Part shown: piece after piece, positions 53,554 to 60,948 of the stretch
Layout: each line of letters begins with the position of its first letter
How positions within the stretch are numbered: position 1 is the first letter of the stretch
DNA from: Paraktedonobacter carboxidivorans
Lineage (GTDB): Bacteria; Chloroflexota; Ktedonobacteria; Ktedonobacterales; Ktedonobacteraceae
Length of the DNA stretch: 64,000 bases
Reading direction: 5' to 3'
Assembly (NCBI GenBank): GCA_041156125.1
Contig: JBEVTI010000008.1
Location: 62,001-126,000, forward strand
The notes under the pieces: generated by a model
Told to the model about the DNA's origin: nothing
Database searches by the model: none
The model's input: only the letters and a program-made list of their open reading frames with translations
Made by a program: the position numbers and the translations under genes

Positions 53554-53995
53554 GAGAACAAAGCGTTCTGACAGAAGAATGAAGGCTTCACGCCACTCGC
53601 ATTCCCACGCATCTAGATCAGGAATCCTCCTGGTACTCACAGGCAATAGGCCTGTTCCAATCTCTACCGAGAAGCCGCCCCTCTATCCACCGTTATTGGA
53701 ACGCCGTTTCAACATCCTTATCACAAGTTCCAATCTCTACCGAGAAGCCGCTCCTCCTCGTAGCATCGCGCAGTAACTTTGTTTGACTCGCGTTCCAATG
53801 CAGCGGAGTATACATGCTCGCAGTTCACAGCGTCTTTCAACGCCAATCGCCCAGCGGCATGACATACATCACGCGAGATTGCAGCGTCCCTCTCCATCCA
53901 TCGTGAGGCTAGCGGGGTATCCCTTATAGCAAATGAGCATCTTTAAGTCAGGTATTCTACAGCAGTTTCCAGTTGTAGAAGTATCCCGCCTGGCA
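53554..53995. other. Intergenic region with CRISPR-like remnant
   Basis: No credible gene is seen in this 442-bp stretch. It holds two copies of a 30-bp direct repeat (next entry) and short look-alike pieces gttccaat (53792) and gccgtttcaac (53703-53713). It separates the truncated methyltransferase from the conserved HIT gene, marking the right edge of the accessory region. Confidence 0.5.
53654..53756 (-). CRISPR. Two-repeat CRISPR-like remnant
   Basis: A 25-bp sequence (start gttccaatctctaccga) occurs identically at 53654-53678 and 53727-53751. With one mismatch the match runs to about 30 bp. The start-to-start distance of 73 bp equals a 36-37 bp repeat plus a 36-37 bp spacer. On the minus strand the repeat ends in agattggaac, like many type I/III repeats that end in ATTGAAAC or ATTGGAAC. 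No cas gene is in the window and only two repeats exist, so this is at best a degenerate array. Confidence 0.4.
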
Positions 53996-54493
53996 TTATA
54001 AACCTCTGATCTGCATCAGCGCCGCTTTTAATTGCAGGTAGACATTATCCAGGTGATCTGGCATAACCTTGATATCGGCAATGACTGGCATAAAATTGGT
54101 GTCGCCATTCCAGCGAGGTACGACGTGGAGGTGCATATGATCGGCGAAGCCGGCTCCGGCAACTTTGCCTTCGTTAATGCCCATATTGAAGCCATCGGGC
54201 TTCATAGCCAGGCGCAGGACGCTAAGGGCCAGTTGGGTCTGCGACATTAGCTCCGCCAGGGTTTCAGCGTCAAGCAGTGAGATACTGCCAGCATGCTTGT
54301 AAGGGGCAATTAACAGGTGGCCGTTATTGTAGGGGTAAAGATTGAGCATAATAAAACATCGCTCACCGCGATAGAGAATACGGAATTCCTCATCTGTGTA
54401 CGCGTCCGGTTGCGTACAAAAAATGCATGCGTCTGATCGTGGAGTCTGCGGCGTAATAAAAGCCATACGCCAGGGCGCCCATAGATTTTCCAT
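53996..54493 (-). CDS. HIT-family nucleotide hydrolase/phosphorylase
   Basis: Histidine-triad protein of the AP4A phosphorylase/Fhit-like branch. It starts MENLWAPWRMAFI, has a zinc-type ACIFCTQPD, the substrate region FIMLNLYPYNNGHLLIAPYKH and the catalytic HMHLHVVPRW triad (about residue 118). The length of 165 residues is usual. A TATACT -10 box (complement of 54500-54505) ends only 6 bp before the ATG, so the mRNA may be leaderless. The HxlR gene lies just upstream on the same strand. Confidence 0.92.
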   Translation of the reverse strand: MENLWAPWRMAFITPQTPRSDACIFCTQPDAYTDEEFRILYRGERCFIMLNLYPYNNGHLLIAPYKHAGSISLLDAETLAELMSQTQLALSVLRLAMKPDGFNMGINEGKVAGAGFADHMHLHVVPRWNGDTNFMPVIADIKVMPDHLDNVYLQLKAALMQIRGL

Positions 54494-54519
54494 GACTCCA
54501 GTATAACATAGATGCTACC

Positions 54520-54909
54520 CTATTGAGCAGCTCCCTCTTGCACCAGGACCCCTACCGCCTCAGCTTCTTCCCCTGGCAGAGGAATCCATTTCTCGGCCCA
54601 ATCGTGAATAGCCGCGACCACTGGCTGTAAATCGAGTCCCTTAGCGGTCAGACGATATTCGACGCGCACAGGTATCTGTGGATAAACAATGCGCTCGATT
54701 ATCCCCTCCGTTTCCAGCTCGCGCAGGCGATCGCTCAAGACGCGGTCCGAGAGTCCTTCTACCGCCGCGGTCATCTCGCAGAAACGCTGGGGACCATGCA
54801 TAAGGGCGTCCAGGATCAAGCCGGTCCAGCGCTTGCCCAGCAATTGAATTGCATGCTCAAAACGCGGGCACATACGATTATTTGGTACTTCAGCCGGCTT
54901 CATCGCCAA
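54520..54909 (-). CDS. HxlR-family transcriptional regulator
   Basis: Winged-helix regulator of the HxlR type, often redox- or aldehyde-responsive. Sequence shows MCPRFEHAIQLLGKRWTGLI with the conserved N-terminal Cys that some members use for sensing. It also shows LMHGPQRFCEMTAAVEGLSD, RVLSDRLRELETEGIIER and VEYRLTAKGLDLQPVVAAIH. The length of 129 residues is typical. It is upstream of the HIT gene, but spacing and a separate -10 suggest independent transcription. Confidence 0.92.
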   Translation of the reverse strand: MAMKPAEVPNNRMCPRFEHAIQLLGKRWTGLILDALMHGPQRFCEMTAAVEGLSDRVLSDRLRELETEGIIERIVYPQIPVRVEYRLTAKGLDLQPVVAAIHDWAEKWIPLPGEEAEAVGVLVQEGAAQ

Positions 54910-55190
54910 TCCTTATCTTGCTGATCTCAGGCTCCAGCAACAGCCAGTAGGTATCAATCACTTGTAATGATAACAGTATAACATAAATCCCTGTACTAAG
55001 ACAATCACTGAAACTATATTAAAGTAAGTAGAAGATAGCCGCTATTTTTAAGACTATCTATCATAAGTAATGTAGCACACAGAGCAATTTCCCTGAGCAA
55101 TTCGTAGGAGCTACAAGCTTGCCTGACTGAGGACTGATCTAATAGGGACAGGCTGGATGTCAAACGAGCGCGCAAGGGCGGCGAGCCAGT

Positions 55191-55700
55191 TCAATCGTGG
55201 ACGGTCTCGCTCAACCATTCGCAAGTCTCCGGGATAGCATCTTTGAGGGCCAGGGCCAGCGCATCGATATCAGTTACATCGTCACGGTATACAGCCCAGG
55301 CTTTAGCCTTTTCCTGTGGGGAAGCGGGTTTGCGATAAGCAGTAATACCGATGCGTTTCCCATTATGGAAAAATTCTTCTTTTACCCGCGTCAGATTCTC
55401 CCAGCGCACCTCAATAACCTCGCCCTTTTGGTTGCGTTTAAGCAACGCCTCCTGCCCCAGTTCGATCACAAAAGGGACTGGAGCGATCAGGCGCAGATAA
55501 TAGATAAAACCCAGCACAAAGAGGAGAGCCACAATCGTGCTGCCAATGGCCGAGCCACCCTGTAGGAAGCCTTGATAGGTACCAATCCAGAGAATCAGAG
55601 CCAGCAAAAAGATCACTCCCAGGATAGTGATCAAACGTTTAAAAAGGCTGAGGCCAGGGCCAATAAAGACTCTGACCTGGGCGGTCGCCGATGCTGCCAT
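55191..55700 (-). CDS. Two-span membrane protein with PH-like/YcxB-like domain
   Basis: The 169-residue protein starts MAASATAQVRVFIGPGLSLF and has two hydrophobic spans (LITILGVIFLLALILWIGTY and GSTIVALLFVLGFIYYLRLI). A soluble C-terminal domain follows: PFVIELGQEALLKRNQKGE and IEVRWENLTRVKEEFFHNGK, a pattern like bacterial PH/YcxB-like domains. Function unknown. The ATG at 55700 is preferred to an upstream 55769 start that would run through a strong palindrome. Confidence 0.6.
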   Translation of the reverse strand: MAASATAQVRVFIGPGLSLFKRLITILGVIFLLALILWIGTYQGFLQGGSAIGSTIVALLFVLGFIYYLRLIAPVPFVIELGQEALLKRNQKGEVIEVRWENLTRVKEEFFHNGKRIGITAYRKPASPQEKAKAWAVYRDDVTDIDALALALKDAIPETCEWLSETVHD

Positions 55701-55731
55701 AATAATGCTCCAAGCATATAAAGATAGATGC

Positions 55732-55772
55732 TTCTTGTACTTCTGTGCTATTGTAGCACAGAAGTACAAGAA
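55732..55772 (-). promoter_or_regulatory. 18-bp palindrome overlapping a likely promoter
   Basis: ttcttgtacttctgtgct (55732-55749) and its reverse complement (55755-55772) flank a 5-nt loop. On the minus strand the loop contributes to TACAAT, a -10-like box about 50 bp upstream of the 55700 start. The palindrome lies between divergent genes and could be an operator. Confidence 0.4.
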
Positions 55773-56025
55773 AATCTTCTTCTTTTGAGATCCTCACAGG
55801 GCAATGGAAACAGCCTTTCTACCCCGCTCACCTGGAAGAAAAAAGACTTTTGTCTGGCTGGAAACAGCCTTGAAATATAGCTTCTAAAGGCTTTATATGA
55901 TATACTGGCGTAGCTACTTAACCTGTTTCTGCAAAAAAGAAGAGATCTGTTTGACAGAAGAACTTCCCGCTTCAGCGACTAAAGCGCTAGCGCCATAGGG
56001 TAAGCAAAAGAGGGAGACCGGCAGT
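55773..56025. other. Spacer upstream of ROK gene
   Basis: No gene is seen. On the plus strand a TATACT-like box (tgatatactggcg, about 55898-55910) could be the -10 of the ROK gene promoter, giving a leader of about 115 nt. Confidence 0.35.
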
Positions 56026-57126
56026 ATGGTTACATCTAAGACACCGGAGCGTTCAGAAAAGTCGCCGTTTATGCAACGGCAATCTGGCCCCCTGACGACT
56101 ACGAGAACGACGGGCAAATTGCTGGCCACTCAAGGCTATGTGGTAGGCATCGAGATCAGCGGCAGTGGCTCTCGGCAAACGGTCGCACTGGCCAACCTGG
56201 AAGGCAAGGTTCTGCACAAAGTGCGTCGTCCACTCGACTATGTCCCGGATACTCAAAGTGTATTGAAGCTCATAGATGAAATGTTAGAGGAAGTAGCGGG
56301 ACCAGAGCGTTTGCAGGATGGGCGTATTTTGCGGGTTGGAGTGGCGGTGGGAGGTCTGGTCGATGCCAGGCGAGGCGTTGTGCGCCGCTTACACCACGCG
56401 CGCGAATGGAATAATTTCCCACTCCAGGACTATATGGCTGAAAGGCTTGAAGCACCTTGTATAATAGACAACAATGCCAATGCGGCAGCATTGGCGGAAG
56501 TTGAGTATGGTGTGCTGGGCGAACGTGAAAATGGCAATCGGCGGGGTGAGCAGGTTGTGCTCTACGTGGGAATGGGGCGAGGGATTGGTGGAGCATTGGT
56601 GGTGAACGGGCGTATTTATCATGGCTTCTCTTCCACCGCTGGCGAGATCGGCCATATGATCGTCAAAGAGCATGGTCCCAAATGCTCGTGTGGGTGCTTT
56701 GGGCACCTTGAAGCTATCGCGTCCGCGCAAGCAATTGTGCGACGTATGATTGGTCTCTCCATCGAATACCCGCAGACTTTCGAGGCTATGAGCCAGCTTA
56801 CGGGTGCGCGGGCAGAACGCATCACGATAGATCAGATTTTCAAATTAGCCACGGACGGCGACAAAGTGGCTTGCCAGGTGGTAGAAGAGGTAGAAAACTA
56901 TCTGGGCATCGCCCTGGCGAATATCATTCACCTTGTCAATCCCAGCGTGATTATCTTAGGTGGACCGGTCGCGCAAGCGGGGGATCTGCTAATTACTCCC
57001 TTGCAAGCCCGCGTTCAGGCTCTATGCATGGAAGAAGCACGTGAGGCAATGTATATTGTTCAGGGTAAACTGGGTGCCGAAGCAAACATTATCGGAGCGA
57101 TTACGTTGGCGCTTCAAGATATATAA
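56026..57126 (+). CDS. ROK-family sugar kinase/regulator-like protein
   Basis: ROK (repressor, ORF, kinase) protein with ASKHA fold. An N-terminal extension of about 35 residues precedes phosphate-1 YVVGIEISGSGSRQTVALAN. Then RVGVAVGGLVDARRGVV, the catalytic-Asp region CIIDNNANAAALAEVEYG and GMGRGIGGALVVNGRIYHG follow. The zinc region is GEIGHMIVKEHGPKCSCGCFG then HLE; the third Cys of the usual CxCGxxGCxE is His. No HTH domain is present, so glucokinase-like activity is more likely than repression. The degenerate kinase gene follows after 44 bp. Confidence 0.88.
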   Translation: MVTSKTPERSEKSPFMQRQSGPLTTTRTTGKLLATQGYVVGIEISGSGSRQTVALANLEGKVLHKVRRPLDYVPDTQSVLKLIDEMLEEVAGPERLQDGRILRVGVAVGGLVDARRGVVRRLHHAREWNNFPLQDYMAERLEAPCIIDNNANAAALAEVEYGVLGERENGNRRGEQVVLYVGMGRGIGGALVVNGRIYHGFSSTAGEIGHMIVKEHGPKCSCGCFGHLEAIASAQAIVRRMIGLSIEYPQTFEAMSQLTGARAERITIDQIFKLATDGDKVACQVVEEVENYLGIALANIIHLVNPSVIILGGPVAQAGDLLITPLQARVQALCMEEAREAMYIVQGKLGAEANIIGAITLALQDI

Positions 57127-57170
57127 CTAGAAACTCCTTTGTGCTTTAACAGGCGCTTCCTTCAGCGTGG

Positions 57171-58313
57171 GTGGTGTTAGAGCGCAATCAAGAGGGTAAG
57201 AGGCAAATTGTGGAAACAGGTCGGGTTATTCATGGGCGTTATTTGCTACAACGCCTGATTAAGCAGACAGCTTTTTGCTGCGTTTACCAGGGCATGGACC
57301 AGAGGCTTAAGCGCGCGATAGCTGTTAAATCGGTGTTTCCCGCCCATATCACGGTCTATCGTACAGCCATGAAGATGACGGCAAATTTCTCCCACCAGCA
57401 TATTCTCGGCCTCTATGACCTGGTAATTGAGCCTGAAGCTCTATATGTGGTGCAAGAATATGTTGAAGGGGAGAGCTTTGAGACGCTGCTTCAAGCCCAG
57501 CTAAGTCCTTTCGAGATCGCCGAGGCCGGCTGGCAAATGTGCCTGGCCCTGATGTACGCAGGCAGTTCATCGCGCCGCGTCTGCCATGGAGATCTTACGC
57601 CTTCCGTGATTATCCGCGAATCCTCCGGGACGATTAAAATCAATGATTTTGCTTTGCCTACCGACGCAGTCTATTTTGAGAAATGGAGCAGCATGGGCGG
57701 AGAAGGAGTCGCCTTGCTGGAAACGGAGATGGCCTGGGGTCAGCAAAGCGAGGAGCGCAAGGCTGATGATACGCGCGCTGTGGGCTTGCTACTCTACCAG
57801 TTGCTCACCGGTATGCTGGAACCCCAGGTTGATGGACGCCTGCGCTTTTCACGCGGCACGCCACCAGAGTTATGCGAAACTCTCGCCCGCGCTATCGTTC
57901 GCCAGCATCCTCAGAATATCAATACACCAGAAACACTTTACGCCCAACTCAAGGTGCTCGCAGAGGCGCTAGAACCGGCTCCAGCCACAGTAGAAGAACC
58001 ATTGATACGTCAGTTCTCACCCGCCGGCGCAGGTAAGATGGGCTCCCCATCCCCCCTGCCATCTAGAGATGCCGAGCGTAACGCGCGCAATCTCTCTTCC
58101 TACAGCGGTCAACTCCCCCGCATTGAAGCGTTATCCTCAGATCCCACGGTCGCTAATGTTCCCTTCATCGCTTCCAGGCAACCGCTGCAGAAGCCTTTCG
58201 CGACCAATTTCAATAAACCTTCACCGATGCTGATTATCCTGCTGCTCGGCCTGATAGCTTTTGGCTTCTTTTTCGCAGTTGGCTACTTTCTAGGCCATAT
58301 GCTGATTCCTTAA
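57171..58313 (+). CDS. Degenerate Ser/Thr kinase (probable pseudokinase)
   Basis: The 380-residue protein has a protein-kinase fold with weakened motifs. The Gly-loop is RLIKQTAFCCVYQG without its glycines, and the VAVK lysine is kept as IAVKSV. HRD is replaced by HGD (RVCHGDLTPSVII) and DFG by DFA (IKINDFALP). The activation segment is short and lacks an APE motif. A Ser/Pro-rich linker and a C-terminal membrane anchor (LIILLLGLIAFGFFFAVGYF) follow. Tail-anchored pseudokinases often act as scaffolds or sensors. The start is a GTG at 57171 with a poor ribosome-binding site. It follows the ROK gene, possibly in one operon. Confidence 0.75.
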   Translation: MVLERNQEGKRQIVETGRVIHGRYLLQRLIKQTAFCCVYQGMDQRLKRAIAVKSVFPAHITVYRTAMKMTANFSHQHILGLYDLVIEPEALYVVQEYVEGESFETLLQAQLSPFEIAEAGWQMCLALMYAGSSSRRVCHGDLTPSVIIRESSGTIKINDFALPTDAVYFEKWSSMGGEGVALLETEMAWGQQSEERKADDTRAVGLLLYQLLTGMLEPQVDGRLRFSRGTPPELCETLARAIVRQHPQNINTPETLYAQLKVLAEALEPAPATVEEPLIRQFSPAGAGKMGSPSPLPSRDAERNARNLSSYSGQLPRIEALSSDPTVANVPFIASRQPLQKPFATNFNKPSPMLIILLLGLIAFGFFFAVGYFLGHMLIP

Positions 58314-58388
58314 CGCCAAATTTGCTCAGAATATGTCATGGAACAGGGCAATTATCCAAAAGGGCTATTTTACATGTGTCTATACGAT

Positions 58389-58416
58389 TTGCAAATTGCC
58401 AGTCGTTTGATACAAT
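58389..58416 (+). promoter_or_regulatory. Promoter of small membrane protein gene
   Basis: TTGCAA (58389-58394), a 16-bp spacer and TACAAT (58411-58416) form a good sigma-70-type promoter. Just past the start site, gttctgg and ccagaac (58423-58441 region) form a small hairpin in the leader. Confidence 0.5.
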
Positions 58417-58473
58417 AGACGTGTTCTGGGAAGAACCAGAACAGGCATTTAGCATTTAGAGAGGTAAATTTAT

Positions 58474-58656
58474 ATGAAAATTATTTCCCTGGTCGTGGCC
58501 GTAATAGGTCTCGCAGGCATTGCCGCTGGTGTGTATTGGGATTTCTTGAAACACGATCATCCCGCCCGCGGCCTGGTAGCTCTGATCGTTGGTATTGTCT
58601 TCTTGATTGCTGGCATCGTTGGCGCCTTCGTTCTCAAACCACGAGTCGCTGCTTAA
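58474..58656 (+). CDS. 60-residue two-span membrane protein
   Basis: Starts MKIISLVVAVIGLAGIAAGV and contains a second span (VALIVGIVFLIAGIVGAFVL) separated by the short polar loop WDFLKHDHPARG. The ATG follows AGAGAGGTAAATTT and the gene has its own promoter and terminator-like hairpin, so it is likely real despite its size. Not assigned to a named family. A second small protein of similar design follows. Confidence 0.7.
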   Translation: MKIISLVVAVIGLAGIAAGVYWDFLKHDHPARGLVALIVGIVFLIAGIVGAFVLKPRVAA

Positions 58657-58676
58657 GCGCCAGTTGCTTAACAGGC

Positions 58677-58701
58677 AGGCTCTTCTTCTAAAGAAGAGCC
58701 T
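58677..58701 (+). terminator. 11-bp hairpin between small membrane genes
   Basis: aggctcttctt (58677-58687) pairs perfectly with aagaagagcct (58691-58701) around a 3-nt loop. It follows the 58474 gene and probably ends or attenuates its transcript. Confidence 0.55.
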
Positions 58702-58810
58702 ACTTTGCTGTTACTTCCTCGATGTGCAGTTGCCTGGTCCCGGTGCAGTTGACGCCTGGCCAGTTTTCCGATATATTCGTCCACAAACTATGTTAAGAAA
58801 GGGAACTCCT

Positions 58811-59017
58811 TTGAAAAACCCGGCTCTTTTCTTTGGTGGGATTATTCTGACACTTCTGGGCATCGCGCTCGGCGTTTTCTTCCTGGTTCCGAATATTCCC
58901 CATGTTATTGTTGATTCCGCGGTACACACAAAGCACGCGATCGCATGTTTTGTCGTAGCTGCCCTGGGAATCATCGTGGCTCTGGTCAATCGCCCCAAAG
59001 CTGCTGAAGTCTCCTAA
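58811..59017 (+). CDS. 68-residue two-span membrane protein
   Basis: Reads NPALFFGGIILTLLGIALGV then FFLVPNIPHVIVDSAV and a second span CFVVAALGIIVALV. The TTG at 58811 follows AAAGGGAACTCC at good spacing; an ATG at 58790 in frame is the alternative. It resembles its neighbour in size and two-span layout and may belong with it. It ends directly before a 20-bp hairpin. Confidence 0.6.
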   Translation: MKNPALFFGGIILTLLGIALGVFFLVPNIPHVIVDSAVHTKHAIACFVVAALGIIVALVNRPKAAEVS

Positions 59018-59029
59018 GAACAGACAAGT

Positions 59030-59074
59030 TTAATGCATCATGCCTGATGCGAAACATCAGGCATGATGCATTAA
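59030..59074 (+). terminator. 20-bp perfect hairpin
   Basis: Arms 59030-59049 and 59055-59074 are perfect reverse complements around cgaaa. It lies 13 bases after the stop of the 68-residue gene and directly abuts the second composite repeat. Confidence 0.65.
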
Positions 59075-59075
59075 T

Positions 59076-59339
59076 ATGAGTCATCCCCAATTTGATACCG
59101 TTGGCGAACTCCTTTTATGAGCCGCTGCGCGGCTCATGGCTTCCTGTTCTGGTGTGGCTGGTGAGCGGTCAGGCCGCTCACCAGCCACACCAGAAAGAAC
59201 AGGTGCGAGGTGCCAGAGGCGCCGAGGAGTCCAGAAGAAGCGTGCGCCAACGGTATCCAATTTTTCTGAAGCAGCACAAGCGCGTTGTCCTCCCCACCCC
59301 TTGTGTTTTGTAGAGGTTTGGCCTGATGATGACTCATAA
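59076..59339. repeat. Composite palindromic repeat, copy 2
   Basis: A 264-bp relative of 26374-26704, bounded by tgagtcatc and gatgactca and flanked by TA on both sides, as expected for a TA-targeting insertion. The core runs from gataccgttggcg to cgccaacggtatc in the same orientation as in copy 1. The outer flanks, however, are exchanged and reverse-complemented relative to copy 1. The central hairpin is imperfect here (about 20 contiguous pairs). The insertion lies between the small membrane gene and fmt. Confidence 0.8.
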
Positions 59340-59360
59340 TTAAAGTCTGTTCAGGCCATC

Positions 59361-60353
59361 TTATTCCAGGCTTTCTCCTACGATTCCACCATAGCCACGC
59401 AAAAATTCCTCGACACTCATGGCCTTTTTGCCCTCCAAGTGGACCTGCTCAACCAGCAAGCTTCCCTGACCAGTCGCGATACGCAGAACTTTGTGCATCC
59501 TGTTATCGCTGTTAAGTGTCTCAAGTGCCACCTGGCCTGGCTTTGCGGCGTCGATGGTAGCTGACTGAGCGTGTGCTACGAGAATTTTGAGGGCTTTGCC
59601 ACGCCAGATGGTGCTGGCGTGTGGCCAGGGAATATAGGCGCGCACCTCGCGTGCCAACTGCTCGGCGGGCTTCGACCAGTCGAGACGCCCATCCTCTTTC
59701 TGAAGCATGCGCGTATGCGTGGCCTGCGTGTGATCCTGCGCCTGGGGAACTAGCTGGCCGCTGATCCAGAGCGGCAATGCCTCCAGCAGTGCAGAGGCGC
59801 CAAGTTCCGCCAGTTGAGGAGTCAGGCTCGCTGTGGTCTCTTCTTGCGCCAGGGGTATCGCCCGTTTGAGCAAGATCGGGCCGGTATCTATGCCCGCGTC
59901 AAGCAGCATAATCGAGATCCCCGTTTCGTCGTCGCCACGCAAAATGGCTGCGGAGATAGGCGAGCTGCCGCGATACTTTGGTAATAGCGAGGCATGGATA
60001 TTGAGGGTGCCATAGCGCGGCAGATCTAAAACTGCCTGGGGCAGAATCTGGCCAAAAGCGGCCACGATAAAGAGATCGGCTTGATAGGTCGCCAGCGCTT
60101 GTTGATTCTCCACTTTCTTAAACGAACCTGGCTGCCAGACGCTCAGACCGTGGGCCAGCGCCGCCTGTTTCACAGGAGAATAGACAATCTCCTGCTGGCG
60201 TCCCACCGGCTTGTCAGGTCGCGTCACTACAGCCACAATCTCATAACCTGCGGACAATACATCTCCAGGAGCCATTCCACGCACCAGCGCCTCAAGCGCC
60301 GGCACAGCAAACTGAGGGGTACCCATATAGATAATTCGTAACATAAGAAGCAT
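59361..60353 (-). CDS. fmt: Methionyl-tRNA formyltransferase
   Basis: Transfers a formyl group from 10-formyl-THF to initiator Met-tRNA. It begins with MLRIIYMGTPQFAVPALEAL after three extra residues. It contains LFIVAAFGQILPQAVL, the catalytic NIHASLLPKYRGSSPISAAI and LLDAGIDTGPILLKRAIPL with the conserved Asp. The C-terminal OB-fold tRNA-binding domain follows (QEDGRLDWSKPAEQLAREVR, AYIPWPHAST). The length of 330 residues is typical. def and priA, common neighbours, are not adjacent. Confidence 0.96.
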   Translation of the reverse strand: MLLMLRIIYMGTPQFAVPALEALVRGMAPGDVLSAGYEIVAVVTRPDKPVGRQQEIVYSPVKQAALAHGLSVWQPGSFKKVENQQALATYQADLFIVAAFGQILPQAVLDLPRYGTLNIHASLLPKYRGSSPISAAILRGDDETGISIMLLDAGIDTGPILLKRAIPLAQEETTASLTPQLAELGASALLEALPLWISGQLVPQAQDHTQATHTRMLQKEDGRLDWSKPAEQLAREVRAYIPWPHASTIWRGKALKILVAHAQSATIDAAKPGQVALETLNSDNRMHKVLRIATGQGSLLVEQVHLEGKKAMSVEEFLRGYGGIVGESLE

Positions 60354-60517
60354 CTGTCCCTTCTACTTATTAGTTAGATACCTGGCTCATTCATAGTAAC
60401 ATATTCTAGTATACGAGCCTTTTTCAGCAGGTGTACTCTCCGGCTGGAAAAACTCGGCTGGAATGAGGATGAGGAGCGTTCTCTCCTCTCAGATGCACAG
60501 GGCGGCTGTGCATACTC

Positions 60518-60562
60518 CTTTCTCGGCGCTGATGCGTGTCTTGCGCATCAGCGCCGAGAAAG
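60518..60562. repeat. 19-bp perfect hairpin
   Basis: Arms 60518-60536 and 60544-60562 are perfect reverse complements with a 7-nt loop. It is not next to a gene end: fmt starts 165 bp to its left, reading away, and the next promoter is 70 bp to its right. Its role is unclear. Confidence 0.6.
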
Positions 60563-60631
60563 TTTTGGGGACATGCAAAAGTTCTCACGATGCTTTTACA
60601 AGATCAGGGGATTTGCAAATAAAGAATTCCA

Positions 60632-60660
60632 TTGACAACACCCTGACATGCCTGTATGAT
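60632..60660 (+). promoter_or_regulatory. Near-consensus sigma-70 promoter
   Basis: TTGACA (60632-60637), exactly 17 bp, and TATGAT (60655-60660). This is the best promoter match in the window. It drives rightward into a leader of about 280 nt ahead of the NTPase-TPR gene. Confidence 0.65.
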
Positions 60661-60948
60661 CTGGTAGACAGAGGAAGAAAAGAGCCGAGCACGCCACGAG
60701 TATTTGGAGAAGCTCTGGACGCCTTGCCAGTCAGGGTAATTGCCCAACTGCGGAGTTGGAGCCAATGACACTTCCATTGCATGATGAAGCCATTGAAGAA
60801 TACGTCGGACAGTAAGAACTGCAATATGAGGGACCAGGGCACAATGCTTAAGTATTTAGACCCGCGCGCTGGCTCTCATGCTGAAAGCTATTGAGGCTCT
60901 GCGAAGAACGGTTTGCCACCTTCTAATGGAGGATTCCAGTACGCATCT

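Larger units (their letters stand above)
60354..60912. other. Intergenic region with hairpin and strong promoter
   Basis: This 559-bp gap holds a 19-bp perfect hairpin (60518-60536 with 60544-60562) and a near-consensus promoter (60632-60660). A 101-codon frame (60463-60768) runs through both and has no recognisable sequence, so it is not called. A short frame ending LHDEAIEEYVGQ (to about 60813) may be a scrap of a lost gene. Confidence 0.5.

Noticed and set aside
60463..60768. 101-codon ORF ahead of the NTPase-TPR gene
   Set aside because: It crosses a perfect hairpin and a near-consensus promoter and has no recognisable protein features.
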